From the NCBI GenBank assembly GCA_002167715.1, contig NHCG01000004.1:1-53449 (forward strand): 53,449 nt of DNA, read 5' to 3'. Below, piece after piece: positions 1 through 8,143 of the stretch. The DNA is from Micavibrio sp. TMED27 (lineage in GTDB: Bacteria > Pseudomonadota > Alphaproteobacteria > Micavibrionales > Micavibrionaceae). The position numbers and the translations under genes are program-made. Position 1 is the first letter of the stretch, and the number at the start of each line of letters is the position of its first letter. The notes under the pieces are model-generated. The model was not told the origin of the DNA. It ran no database searches and saw only the letters and a list, made by a program, of their open reading frames with translations.

Positions 1-228
1 TGCGGATCACATTTTGAGGGAACCGAAGCCTCCAAAGCAATAGTGTGGCAGTCCAATGACCACGTAGAGAATGGTGATACCGGCTAGACAAAAACGTAAT
101 CGCAGTATAGATTGCAGACTATATCCAGCACCAGTTAAACATAATTCTATTAGAGATTTAATATAGCCTATAGCCCCCCCAATGGCTGTATTTTTCTTTT
201 TTAAAAAATTAATTACGAAAATGATTTA
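1..228. other. No recognised gene; possible remnants
   Basis: This AT-rich stretch holds only short open frames. On the plus strand a frame enters from the window edge and stops at a TAG near position 90. On the minus strand a hydrophobic frame ends at a TGA near position 18. Neither resembles a family that I recognise. They may be ends of decayed mobile-element genes, but nothing in the sequence proves it. No promoter or terminator stands out. Confidence 0.3.
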
Positions 229-408
229 CTAGGCTAAAAAGTTATTACCGGCTGTTAAGTCGACCAATTCATCAATTGTCGTCGCTGTTCCATCTAGACG
301 AACGACATCCTGATAATTTTCATTTCCATTTTGTACGGTCGCAATAACTGTATCTGCACCATCAGTGTAGACATTAACGAAATCACTAAGTGTGTTGAAT
401 TCTTTAGG
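229..408 (-). pseudogene. C-terminal remnant of a type I secreted (RTX/VCBS-like) protein
   Basis: The minus strand encodes about 59 codons ending in NNFLA and a TAG stop. The string is acidic and Asn/Asp-rich, with SDFVNV, DGADTV, VVRLDG and TIDELV. This matches the style of the extreme C-terminus of large type I-secreted adhesins of the VC_A0849 subclass, which use this segment as the export signal. An in-frame TAA lies immediately upstream (409-411), so the rest of the gene is missing or out of frame. I read it as the surviving tail of a large gene cut off when the island formed. Family membership is inferred from pattern only. Confidence 0.5.
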
Positions 409-473
409 TTAATAACCTATGTAACCTCTAAATTGGCTTAGTTATAAAATTTAATTTCTTCTTTGCATCATTT

Positions 474-1343
474 CTAAAACCAGAACTTTACCCCTGTTAA
501 AAAATAGGTATTGCTGCTATCGCCGCCATCTTCTTCGATTAAATCGGCGGTTTTCCCAACATTTTGTTCCCAGCTGACACCTATATAAGGTGCAAATTTA
601 CGGCTAAATTCATAGCGGGCGCGCAAGCCCGTTTCAAACCCGGTAATGCCAGAACCGATATTATAATCTTCTGCATCATTCACCGCGAGTTCAGTTTCAA
701 ATCTTGGTTGGAGAGCAAGCCTTTGCGTGAAATACCAACTGCGCTCAACTTCCAGCACCGCAGAGGCTTTGCCCTCATCACTCAGATATGCAGTGGCGTC
801 CACTTCAAATGTATAGGGTGACATGCCTTGTACTCCGGCTGCCAGAAATGTGCGATCATCCTCATCAGGCACAAAATCGTGCCTAACACCTAACTGGGTA
901 TCCCAGAAAGGCCGGATAGCGCGGTTCCAAAAAAGTTCGGTAGATATGGTTTCAAGTTCATCGCTGCGGAAATTGTATTCTCCTTCTGATTCAAGATAGA
1001 GTTTATTATAATCTCCACCAATCCAAGCATCGCCATCCCATAAAAGAATATCATTATCCTCATTTGTGCGATATTCAAGGCGGTCTCCCAACACCTGCCA
1101 GAATAATTTATTATCATGAACAACTGTCTTGCCAAAGTTCTTAGCGGTCAGTCCGGGTTCATCTAAAGCGTATTTACGAACCTTCGCGCCTTCTGGGGGC
1201 GGCGCAGCAGGTGAATGATAATCATCAGGGAGTGGTTCTTTTCCCTGATGATGATGCGGAATTTCCGGGTTGCGCTCGTCAGCATAAGCAGCCGGTGAAA
1301 TAAAGGCAGCAGATAATAGTAGTAATGCTAAAGTTTTTCTCAT
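474..1343 (-). CDS. copB: Copper resistance protein CopB, outer membrane
   Basis: A 289-residue precursor. The start at 1343 is chosen because AAGGAG lies 8 bases upstream and because a clean Sec signal peptide follows (MRKTLALLLL, ending near AYA). The frame stays open further upstream, but that part overlaps copA. After a short His/Pro-rich linker (PHHHQGK) the protein has the all-beta CopB pattern, with alternating aromatic strands, RHDFVPDEDDR and a C-terminal aromatic residue typical of outer-membrane barrels. CopB works with the multicopper oxidase CopA in periplasmic copper tolerance, probably by binding or limiting copper at the outer membrane. The gene directly follows copA (14-base gap). 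The Met-rich N-terminal repeats of pseudomonad CopB are absent. Confidence 0.88.
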   Translation of the reverse strand: MRKTLALLLLSAAFISPAAYADERNPEIPHHHQGKEPLPDDYHSPAAPPPEGAKVRKYALDEPGLTAKNFGKTVVHDNKLFWQVLGDRLEYRTNEDNDILLWDGDAWIGGDYNKLYLESEGEYNFRSDELETISTELFWNRAIRPFWDTQLGVRHDFVPDEDDRTFLAAGVQGMSPYTFEVDATAYLSDEGKASAVLEVERSWYFTQRLALQPRFETELAVNDAEDYNIGSGITGFETGLRARYEFSRKFAPYIGVSWEQNVGKTADLIEEDGGDSSNTYFLTGVKFWF

Positions 1344-1356
1344 TTTTAATCTCCTT

Positions 1357-3141
1357 CTAAGCCACGCGTACAACTTGGAACATACCTGCTTCCATGTGAT
1401 ACAGAAGGTGACAGTGGAATGCCCAATCACCTTTTTCGATTGGTGTAACCAAAAAGGAAGCGACCTCGCCGGGCTTTAATAAATATGTATGCACAAAAGG
1501 TAATTCTTCATTACTGCGCCCTGTTTCCAGTTGCATCCACATGCCGTGTAAATGCATGGGATGTTCCATCATGGTGTGATTGACCATATATAAGCGCAAT
1601 CGTTCATTATGACGAAATAAATATGGCCCCGGATGCTCGGTGTATTTTTTACCATCAAGTGAAAAAATTCCGCGCTCCATATTGGCAGTGACATTAATAG
1701 TCAGTTCGCGATCAACTTCAGCCTTATAAGGTTGCGGCTCGGCAGACACCAAGTCTTTATAGGTCAGCACCTTCCATCCGTCCTTACCAAGGCCGATTCC
1801 CGGATCATCCATGCGCTGCTTCGGGTCCATAACAGCCATAGCAACGTCTGGATTAGTTTTATCAAGCATAAATGGCATTGGGCCTTTAGGACCGGGAATA
1901 TTTGAATCTTGCATCTGCATGCGCTTATGATGCATTTTTTTCATCATCTTCTCATCCATACCGCCAAAATATTTTCCTTTCATCATGCCCATGCCGATAT
2001 CTTCAAGTTTTCGGTCAGGTGTCTGGCGACGGCGCGGCACAGGCGCACTCATGCCCGCTGCAGGCGATAATGTACCGCGTGTAAAGCCGCTGCGATCAAG
2101 GCTTTCAGCAAAGACTGTGTATGCTTTTTCTTCTCTCGGTTTGATTATAACGTCGTAAGTTTCTGCAATACCGATGCGAAATTCGTGACAATCTACTGGC
2201 CGAACCGCTTTACCGTCTTTCATTACAACGCTCATATCAAGCCCAGGAATACGCACATCAAAATGACTCATGGCTGACGCATTAATCACCCGCAGTCGTA
2301 CAGTTTCGCCCGGTTTAAACTGCCCTGTCCAGTTCATATCCGGCGAATGTCCATTCATGAGATAGGTATAAAGCGATCCTGTAACATTCGAGAGATCACG
2401 CGGACTCATATTCATCTTGCGGAACGGGAGGAGTTCGGCATTAGCATCTGCAAAACCATCTTTTTCTATTTTGTCGAAATAATCAAAAACCGTGCGCTTG
2501 TAATAAATATAATATTCCGGATCGAGCATGATATTGCGAAAGACTGTATCCGGGTTTTCAAATGTCCAATCAGATAAGACAATCACATGCTCGCGATCAT
2601 AGTGAAACGGCTCACCGTCTTTAGGGTCAATAATGATAGGGCCGTATGCGCCTGTTTGTTCCTGAAATTTAGAATGGCTATGATACCAGTAGGTTCCGGC
2701 CTGCTGCACTTTGAAGTTATAGCGAAATGTTTCACCGGGCTGTATACCATCAAAATTCACGCCCGGTACGCCGTCCATACGAAACGGCACCAATATACCG
2801 TGCCAATGAATTGAAGCGTGCTCTGTATCTTCTAAGTGATTAGTTACATCCATTGTAACTTCTTCACCCTCGCGCCAGCGCACGAGCGGCGCAGGGACAG
2901 TTCCATTAATAGCCGTCGAGCGACCTGTCTTTCCGTTCACAACCAAAGGCGAATATCGGAAATTTAGATCAAAATAGTTTTGAGCCGGATAGTTGGTAAC
3001 CCCTTCATGAATATTGCGCGGAGATGTTACCGCCCATGCTGGAAGCGGCAAGGCCGCTTGTATCCCCGTAACAAATATACCACCGGCTACGCCGCCTAAA
3101 AACTGTCTACGCGACAAATTATTTTTTGTAAGTGTGCTCAT
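1357..3141 (-). CDS. copA: Copper-resistance multicopper oxidase CopA (Tat-exported)
   Basis: This 594-residue protein is a periplasmic multicopper oxidase, thought to oxidise Cu(I) and sequester copper. The start at 3141 has AGAGG seven bases upstream; the in-frame ATG at 3162 has no such site. The N-terminus carries a twin-arginine signal (SRRQFLGG). Copper ligands are complete: HWHG near residue 112, HSHS near 154, HPMHLHG, and HCHLLYHMEAGM at the C-terminus with the type 1 Cys, His and Met. A Met/His-rich insert between residues about 380 and 415 (GMGMMKGK, MMKKMHHKRMQMQ) is typical of CopA of the cop/pco type. It lies downstream of a truncated outer-membrane efflux gene and upstream of copB, so the original promoter was probably lost or displaced by the IS3 event. 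Confidence 0.95.
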   Translation of the reverse strand: MSTLTKNNLSRRQFLGGVAGGIFVTGIQAALPLPAWAVTSPRNIHEGVTNYPAQNYFDLNFRYSPLVVNGKTGRSTAINGTVPAPLVRWREGEEVTMDVTNHLEDTEHASIHWHGILVPFRMDGVPGVNFDGIQPGETFRYNFKVQQAGTYWYHSHSKFQEQTGAYGPIIIDPKDGEPFHYDREHVIVLSDWTFENPDTVFRNIMLDPEYYIYYKRTVFDYFDKIEKDGFADANAELLPFRKMNMSPRDLSNVTGSLYTYLMNGHSPDMNWTGQFKPGETVRLRVINASAMSHFDVRIPGLDMSVVMKDGKAVRPVDCHEFRIGIAETYDVIIKPREEKAYTVFAESLDRSGFTRGTLSPAAGMSAPVPRRRQTPDRKLEDIGMGMMKGKYFGGMDEKMMKKMHHKRMQMQDSNIPGPKGPMPFMLDKTNPDVAMAVMDPKQRMDDPGIGLGKDGWKVLTYKDLVSAEPQPYKAEVDRELTINVTANMERGIFSLDGKKYTEHPGPYLFRHNERLRLYMVNHTMMEHPMHLHGMWMQLETGRSNEELPFVHTYLLKPGEVASFLVTPIEKGDWAFHCHLLYHMEAGMFQVVRVA

Positions 3142-3211
3142 AAAAATCCTCTTTATATTCAACGTTAACAGATGGATATGGTTCCGTTTTGTCCTGGACT
3201 ATATCCATTTT

Positions 3212-3385
3212 TTAAATATCTTCGTTCCATCCGCCGCCCATTGCTTTGAACAATTCGATGCGTGCCGCCAGTGTTTCATATCGCGCCCGCTCATGTTGAT
3301 CTTCGGACTCCAGCAAAACGCGCTGCGCATCCAAAACACCCTGAAACTCCATAACGCTCAAAGAATATTGTTGTTCGGCGATTGG
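3212..3385 (-). pseudogene. C-terminal fragment of an outer-membrane efflux protein (NodT/CusC type)
   Basis: The minus strand reads about 57 codons with the hallmark C-terminus of RND outer-membrane factors: EFQGVLDAQRVLLESED, then ARYETLAARIELFKAMGGGW and a TAA stop. The N-terminal part is gone: the frame runs directly into the IS3 transposase end at about 3385. It would have been the outer channel of a tripartite pump transcribed ahead of copA and copB. The break coincides with the end of the insertion element, so an IS-associated deletion is the simplest explanation. Family assignment is by motif. Confidence 0.75.
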
Positions 3386-4309
3386 TCAACCCCCATTTTT
3401 TAATCCAGTTGTAAGTTCGTAATGTTCGCAGTTGTTCTGGTGTAAGGGGAGATGTTTGAGCAGCGTAGCGGAGCAAATATCTCCCCTTACATGCATCATC
3501 GGTATGGGCGGTTTATAACCCAGTGAGCTGTGTGGCCTGATGTGATTATAATGTCGTCGCCAGTCCTCAATAATGACTTGCGCCTCTTTGAGGCTGTAAA
3601 ACATCTCGCCATTCAGGCATTCATCGCGCAAACGCCCATTAAAGCTCTCGTTGTAGCCATTCTCCCACGGACTGCCTGCCTCTATAAAGGCTGTTTTCAC
3701 CTTCAATTTATGCAGCCAGTCCTGCAAGATTTTAGCGGTAAATTCGGAGCCGTTATCAGAACGAATGTAATCCGGCAGCCCTTCAGTGATAAACAAATGA
3801 CTGAGCGTTTCCAGCACATCATCTGACTTTAAAGCGCGCTCGGTACGGATCGCCAGACATTTGCGGCTAAACTCATCAATCACGGTGAGCATGCGGATTT
3901 TCTTACCGTTGCTCAGGCGATCCGCCACAAAGTCATAGCTCCAAACATGGTTTTTCCAGTGCGGGCGAAGACGTATGCATGAGCCATCATTCAGATAAAG
4001 ACGCTTACGTTTCTTCTGCTTTTGCGGCACTTTTAAGCCTTCTTCACGCCAGATGCGCTCAACACGCTTGTGATTTACATGCCAGCCTTCGGCGCGCAGA
4101 AGTGCTGTAATTCGACGATAACCATACCGACCATACTTCAATGCCAGACGTAGAATATCCTCTCGCAAAGCCTCTTCGTCATGACCTTTGCGCAGCCGGT
4201 AGCGAACACTATCACGGTTTATATCAAGAGCCCGGCACGCACGGCGCTCAGATACATCATATCGTTGCTGCGCATAAATAACGCTTTGGCGCTTACGTTC
4301 CGTGCTTAG
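3386..4309 (-). CDS. IS3-family transposase OrfB (DDE integrase)
   Basis: OrfB of an IS3 element, normally made as an OrfAB fusion by frameshifting from orfA. The frame is open from 4309, just behind the orfA stop, and lacks a strong start of its own. It has the HTH_21-like region (KYGRYGYRRITALLR), then an rve integrase core with the catalytic triad: Asp in WSYDFVADRL, Asp in RSDNGSEF, and Glu in NGYNESFNGRLRDE. The terminal HSSLGYKPP motif is followed by an unusual tail of about 40 residues, which may be read-through into the element's end. The core looks intact, but with orfA truncated the fusion transposase cannot be made normally. Confidence 0.88.
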   Translation of the reverse strand, partial: LSTERKRQSVIYAQQRYDVSERRACRALDINRDSVRYRLRKGHDEEALREDILRLALKYGRYGYRRITALLRAEGWHVNHKRVERIWREEGLKVPQKQKKRKRLYLNDGSCIRLRPHWKNHVWSYDFVADRLSNGKKIRMLTVIDEFSRKCLAIRTERALKSDDVLETLSHLFITEGLPDYIRSDNGSEFTAKILQDWLHKLKVKTAFIEAGSPWENGYNESFNGRLRDECLNGEMFYSLKEAQVIIEDWRRHYNHIRPHSSLGYKPPIPMMHVRGDICSATLLKHLPLHQNNCEHYELTTGLKNGG

Positions 4310-4494
4310 AAGTTTCCCGAAGCAACATCCTTCAGGATTTGATTGTCCAGACTGAGATCAGCCACAACCCGCTTAAGCCGCGCATTCTCGGTCTCCAGTT
4401 CCTTTAAACGACGCGCCTGATCCATGCCCATCCCGCCATACTCCTTGCGCCATTTGTAATAGGTCGCATCCGACACGCCAAGCTCCCGACATAT
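4306..4494 (-). pseudogene. IS3-family OrfA, N-terminally truncated
   Basis: In this frame the sequence encodes CRELGVSDATYYKWRKEYGG, which is the second half of the OrfA helix-turn-helix. It is followed by the leucine-zipper-like stretch LKELETENARLKRVVADLSL and a TAA stop at 4306. The usual first helix and start codon are missing; a TAG lies immediately upstream in frame. Intact IS3 OrfA proteins have about 90-100 residues and this retains about 62. Overlap with orfB in the -1 frame is as expected. Confidence 0.8.
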
Positions 4495-4572
4495 CTACCA
4501 ACCGCTTTGATCTGACCTTGAGCGCAGTTGAGACGTGATATTGCAGCCGCTTTTTTATTGTCTTTAAGCATG
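4489..4572 (-). pseudogene. CsoR/RcnR-family repressor, N-terminal fragment
   Basis: An ATG overlaps the stop of the upstream membrane-protein gene (ATGCTTAA) and starts a frame reading MLKDNKKAAAISRLNCAQG followed by QIKAVGRYV. This is the conserved first helix of CsoR/RcnR-type (DUF156) metal-sensing repressors, where RL..(x)GQI/L.A(V) is nearly invariant. After 28 codons the sequence changes to IS3 orfA, so the metal ligands and the rest of the fold are lost. It was the last gene of the long minus-strand operon. Loss of a copper-type repressor here could leave target promoters constitutively active. The identification rests on about 28 residues. Confidence 0.6.
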
Positions 4573-5046
4573 ATCTTTATTCATCCTCCCTCGTGCCCAC
4601 CAGAATGATGCCAGCGGTATAACCAACCATTGCAAAAGTGGGGTCAGACCTATCTCAAAGCTTGCAAAAGGCAGTACGGGCATCTGATCGGCATAAGCCC
4701 AGCTTTCACGCCAATAAACATTCAACCATTCGCTATAAACCGTGTAAGCCAGGCCAAAGACTATCGCCCAAATCGCCACAGCCCTGTAGCCTTTGTGAGG
4801 CCAGCAATTATTACCAACAACAACCAGCGCCAACATTAGACTGGCCAGAGCAATGAGAATATCCCCGCCCGTACAATGCAGCACTGCAAAAAGGATTTGT
4901 TTCCATGTCCCCTCGTACCAGATTGTATAAAGCGGCATGTGCAGCGCCTCCCAGACCAGATTACCAAGCGCGATCACCAGAAAATAGCGCCGCATGAAAC
5001 TCAGCCAGGCGTAAAACTCATTTTTGTTTTCTATTATGCTTACCAT
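4564..5046 (-). CDS. Hypothetical integral membrane protein
   Basis: A 160-residue protein with four or five predicted membrane segments. The start at 5046 follows AGGTAGGGG and sits 5 bases after the preceding gene's stop; a longer frame to 5085 overlaps that gene without a better ribosome site. Conserved-looking polar residues lie within the membrane (WEALHMPLY, HCTGGDILIAL, YSEWLN, WAY..MP). I do not recognise a named family. It belongs to the end of the long operon and overlaps the start of the csoR fragment, so the two were translationally coupled. Nothing shows a substrate. Confidence 0.7.
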   Translation of the reverse strand: MVSIIENKNEFYAWLSFMRRYFLVIALGNLVWEALHMPLYTIWYEGTWKQILFAVLHCTGGDILIALASLMLALVVVGNNCWPHKGYRAVAIWAIVFGLAYTVYSEWLNVYWRESWAYADQMPVLPFASFEIGLTPLLQWLVIPLASFWWARGRMNKDHA

Positions 5047-5051
5047 CGCCC

Positions 5052-5738
5052 CTACCTGAAGATCTCCGGGCATTCCCGGCAGCATTTATTGTGAACGATG
5101 ATATAAATCAGATGCAGGGTCGCCACGCCCGCCAGCAGGCAGAAAAACGAGATATAGGCGTAGGACAGGAATATCCAGACCACCGCAATGACGGCAATCA
5201 GCGTCAGGCCGAATAGCCGCATGTGAAAATAGGTGGAAATCAGCGGCGGTGTGACGATCAGAAACACGTAAATCAGATAGGTCAGCTCACGCGGAATAAA
5301 ATAATCCAGAAACATCGTATCTTCATAGGCAATGGAATGGTTGTTGATGGCGACCTTGACCCAGTCGGGATTGGCCAGATGGGGAATGTATAAAGTCAGG
5401 CCCAGCGCCAGCCCCGACAGCGCAAACATCAAAAGCGTTCGCTTGCGCTTGCTGCCGGGCGGCTCCAGAAAATAAATCGCAAAAGGAATCCAGGTCGGCC
5501 ACATCAGCCATGAAAAAAAGATGAACCCCATCGCGCCCCACCAGACCATATCCGGGTCGGCATCGTTTAAGCCCATCCAGACATGGCCTTCCATCATTTG
5601 CTGAATACCCGCCAGCACCGGCATCAGCGCCACGGGGAAATAGCGCATATTGATCTTATAGGCTTTCCACGCTGCATAAGCTCCGCCTGCGAGCAGCATG
5701 CCTCCGGCCACAAAACTGACGGGTTCGGACATGCACAT
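5052..5738 (-). CDS. DUF6629-family integral membrane protein
   Basis: A 228-residue membrane protein with about seven hydrophobic helices. The N-terminus MCMSEPVSFVAGG has the Cys-x-Ser, Ser-Phe-x-Ala-Gly pattern of the DUF6629 family, whose function is unknown. GIQQMMEGHVWMGL in the second helix region (with an acidic and a His residue inside the membrane) also fits. A late CCRECPE motif at the C-terminus could bind a metal, but that is only a suggestion. The gene starts 3 bases after the PRPP synthetase stop and belongs to the same transcript. Confidence 0.7.
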   Translation of the reverse strand: MCMSEPVSFVAGGMLLAGGAYAAWKAYKINMRYFPVALMPVLAGIQQMMEGHVWMGLNDADPDMVWWGAMGFIFFSWLMWPTWIPFAIYFLEPPGSKRKRTLLMFALSGLALGLTLYIPHLANPDWVKVAINNHSIAYEDTMFLDYFIPRELTYLIYVFLIVTPPLISTYFHMRLFGLTLIAVIAVVWIFLSYAYISFFCLLAGVATLHLIYIIVHNKCCRECPEIFR

Positions 5739-5741
5739 GGG

Positions 5742-6626
5742 TTATCCTTCCCTTTCTTTCAGATGTTCGGCGAGCAAACGGCTGAGATCGATTTCATTGC
5801 TCGGATGCGGAATTGTATTGCAAGTCACAATCTTTCCTGCCCCTGCTTCTTGCAGGGCTTCATAGCCATCACCCGCAAAGACGGCATGAATGCCTATACA
5901 AGCAGGCGGCTTCATTCCGGCGTCCTTTAAATGTCCGGCGGCGGCAATCATGGTCCGGGCGGTGGAGATAATATCATCGACCAGCACGGGCGTATGATCC
6001 GCGTATTGATCAACATCCGGCACGGAAACCTCGACATCCTTATCACCATGGCGGGTTTTCGTCAGCACCGTATAAGCCGCTCCGGCGCGCTGCGCGACAT
6101 CCGATACCCATTGATCGCTTTCCTCATCCGGGCCGATCAGAACAGGCTTGTCTATATTGTCTTTAATCCAGTCCGCAATCGCGTCCGCCGCGTGAATAAC
6201 CTGCGCCGGGATGGTGTATATTTCCTTCATCTCTTTATGGCGATGCAAATGCGGATCGACGGTGATCAAACTGTCAAAATGCTGCGAAAGAAAGGCTGCA
6301 AAGATATTGGAGGTTATGGCTTCACCTTCATGGAAACGCTTATCCTGGCGCATATAACCCAGATAAGGCGTAATCAACCCGACCGATTTTGCGCCCAGCT
6401 CTTTGGCCGTCCTCGCAAAGAACATGATCGTCATCGCCTTGCTGTCGGGCTGATTGAGGGAACAAAACAAAATCACGTCCCGGTTTTTAACATCCGTTTC
6501 CAACTGTAGAAGGGTTTCACCATCGGGGAAATGATGGATGTCTATTGCCCCCAGCTCATATCCCGCTTCTTTGGCCAGCAATACGGCCTGTTCTTCGTTG
6601 TCCGGATAGCTAAATAAAAGACTCAT
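5742..6626 (-). CDS. prs: Ribose-phosphate pyrophosphokinase (PRPP synthetase) paralogue
   Basis: A 294-residue member of the PRPP synthetase family, which interconverts ribose 5-phosphate plus ATP with PRPP plus AMP. Visible motifs are the ATP region PYLGYMRQDKRF, the metal-binding DPHLHRH and the PRPP loop VLVDDIISTARTM. The loop differs from the usual DDIVDTGGT form, and the protein is shorter than the 310-320 residues of housekeeping Prs, so this is an accessory paralogue of the short class found in archaea and in bacterial AMP-phosphorylase clusters. Its ATG overlaps the stop of the phosphorylase gene (ATGA), with AAGGAG upstream, so the two are coupled. This pairing suggests a role in nucleotide breakdown rather than biosynthesis. 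Confidence 0.85.
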   Translation of the reverse strand: MSLLFSYPDNEEQAVLLAKEAGYELGAIDIHHFPDGETLLQLETDVKNRDVILFCSLNQPDSKAMTIMFFARTAKELGAKSVGLITPYLGYMRQDKRFHEGEAITSNIFAAFLSQHFDSLITVDPHLHRHKEMKEIYTIPAQVIHAADAIADWIKDNIDKPVLIGPDEESDQWVSDVAQRAGAAYTVLTKTRHGDKDVEVSVPDVDQYADHTPVLVDDIISTARTMIAAAGHLKDAGMKPPACIGIHAVFAGDGYEALQEAGAGKIVTCNTIPHPSNEIDLSRLLAEHLKEREG

Positions 6627-8143
6627 GATGGTTCTCCTTCTATGTCTATGATCCCGTCCTGCTCTTCGAGATAGCCAAGCGCATAATCAAGTTCGCCCGG
6701 CGAATGAGCATGGACGGTAAAAAGCGGCGCGCCTTTTTCAAGATGAGTGCCGACAGGCGTATGAAGATCAACACCCGCCACTTTATCGGCAGGCGCCCCG
6801 GCCAGTTTGGCCACGCGGGCAATGCGGCGGTTATCAATGGCTGTGACCTGTCCCGCTTTATCCGCTTCAATGACGTGGGTATATTTGGCACTTGGTATGT
6901 CCTTCATACCGCCCTGGGCATCACAGATTGCCTGGAACTTCGCCCAGGCTTTGCCGCTATTTAAAAGCTCTGCCGCCAATATCCGGCCTTGCCCGTTCTT
7001 CACATCCGACGAAAACTCCAGAATGTGTCCGGCCAGATCCAGCGCTCGTTCCCGCAAATCCTGCGGTGCATCCTTGGTGTTTTGCAAAACAGCCACCAGA
7101 TCACGCGCTTCCAGTGCCGGACCAATACCGCGCCCGACCGGCTGACTGCCGTCACTAGTATGAACACGCACGCCAATACCCATCGCCGCGCCTGTTTGCT
7201 CCAGATAGCGTGATAAATCCTCCGCCATCTCCATGCTGCGGATCTTGGCGGTCGGGCCAACTGGCATATCAATTAAAACATGTGAAGATCCGGCGGCAAT
7301 TTTCTTGGACAAAACAGAAGCCACAAGTTGCCCTTCGCTATCAAGATCCAGCGCCTTTTCCACGCGGATCAGCAGATCATCCGCCGGACTTAAAGAGACA
7401 GAGCCGCCCCAGACTACGCAGCCCTGTTCCTGCTCCACGACCTTGCGCATGACCGGCACATCCAGATCGACAGCGGTGAGCACTTCCATCGTATCCGCCG
7501 TGCCTGCAGGGGAGGTAATGGCGCGGGAAGAGGTTTTAGGCATGGTCAGGCCGTGCGCGGCGACAATCGCCACCACAATCGGGGTTGTCCGGTTGCCCGG
7601 CAAACCGCCAACGCAGTGCTTATCGACAACCAGATCTTGTCCCCAATCCAGCCTATCGCCGCTATCAACCATGGCACGGGTCAGGTGAACGATCTCTTGC
7701 TCATTGAGCCGCCCGCCCGCGCATGCTGTTAAAAAAGAAGACACATGGATATCCGAATAATATCCGGCGACAATATCATCGACAATCGACTGGAGCTGCT
7801 CGCCTTGCAATTCATTGCCGTAAATTTTGGATCGCATATGGCTGAGCGAATGCACAGGCGGCGCGTGCGAAACGTGAATATCAGCGCCGTCTTTTGCCCC
7901 CAGTTTCGCCCAGGCATATTCCGACAGAGCCGCTTCACCGGGCTTCAACAGGCCGTCCCGGATCATATTCAGCGTGGCGATCATAGATTGCCCGTTTAAA
8001 CTCACCAGCACACGGGTTTGAACCTCAAAGCCTTCAGCGCGGCAGACATGGCAATCTTCGCGCATGTAAATGACGGCTTCCTTATAGGTGTCGATGCCCA
8101 GGCGGCGCAGTTTCAATATGGGTTTTGGTCTATCCTGTTGCAT
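6623..8143 (-). CDS. AMP phosphorylase / thymidine phosphorylase-family protein
   Basis: A 506-residue phosphorylase of the DeoA superfamily, of the long form seen in archaeal AMP phosphorylases. The first about 85 residues form an extra N-terminal domain absent from ordinary thymidine phosphorylase. The catalytic part has DKHCVGGLPGNRTTPI (phosphate loop), KTSSRAITSPAGTADTMEVL and KKIAAGSSHVLIDMPVGPTAK. Archaeal relatives cleave nucleoside monophosphates with phosphate to give ribose 1,5-bisphosphate and base. Neighbouring genes encode a beta-CASP nuclease and a PRPP synthetase, which fits breakdown of RNA or nucleotides. The start overlaps the nuclease stop and has GAGGAG upstream. Substrate (AMP against thymidine) is inferred from length and context. 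Confidence 0.82.
   Translation of the reverse strand: MQQDRPKPILKLRRLGIDTYKEAVIYMREDCHVCRAEGFEVQTRVLVSLNGQSMIATLNMIRDGLLKPGEAALSEYAWAKLGAKDGADIHVSHAPPVHSLSHMRSKIYGNELQGEQLQSIVDDIVAGYYSDIHVSSFLTACAGGRLNEQEIVHLTRAMVDSGDRLDWGQDLVVDKHCVGGLPGNRTTPIVVAIVAAHGLTMPKTSSRAITSPAGTADTMEVLTAVDLDVPVMRKVVEQEQGCVVWGGSVSLSPADDLLIRVEKALDLDSEGQLVASVLSKKIAAGSSHVLIDMPVGPTAKIRSMEMAEDLSRYLEQTGAAMGIGVRVHTSDGSQPVGRGIGPALEARDLVAVLQNTKDAPQDLRERALDLAGHILEFSSDVKNGQGRILAAELLNSGKAWAKFQAICDAQGGMKDIPSAKYTHVIEADKAGQVTAIDNRRIARVAKLAGAPADKVAGVDLHTPVGTHLEKGAPLFTVHAHSPGELDYALGYLEEQDGIIDIEGEPS

Larger units (their letters stand above)
3386..4494 (-). mobile_element. IS3-family insertion sequence, 5'-truncated
   Basis: The element retains the end of orfA and a long orfB in the usual IS3 two-frame arrangement. 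On its 5' side the first roughly 25 codons of orfA and the left inverted repeat are missing: the sequence changes abruptly into the csoR fragment near 4490. On its 3' side it abuts the tail of an outer-membrane efflux gene. Two disrupted genes with different functions on the two sides, and a missing end, indicate that the element was fixed through a deletion and is no longer mobile by itself. I could not identify the inverted repeats confidently. Confidence 0.85.

Noticed and set aside
15-40. TGAGGG on the plus strand as another ECF promoter
   Set aside because: At 16 bases downstream the sequence is GCAA rather than CGTA, and no gene follows on that strand.
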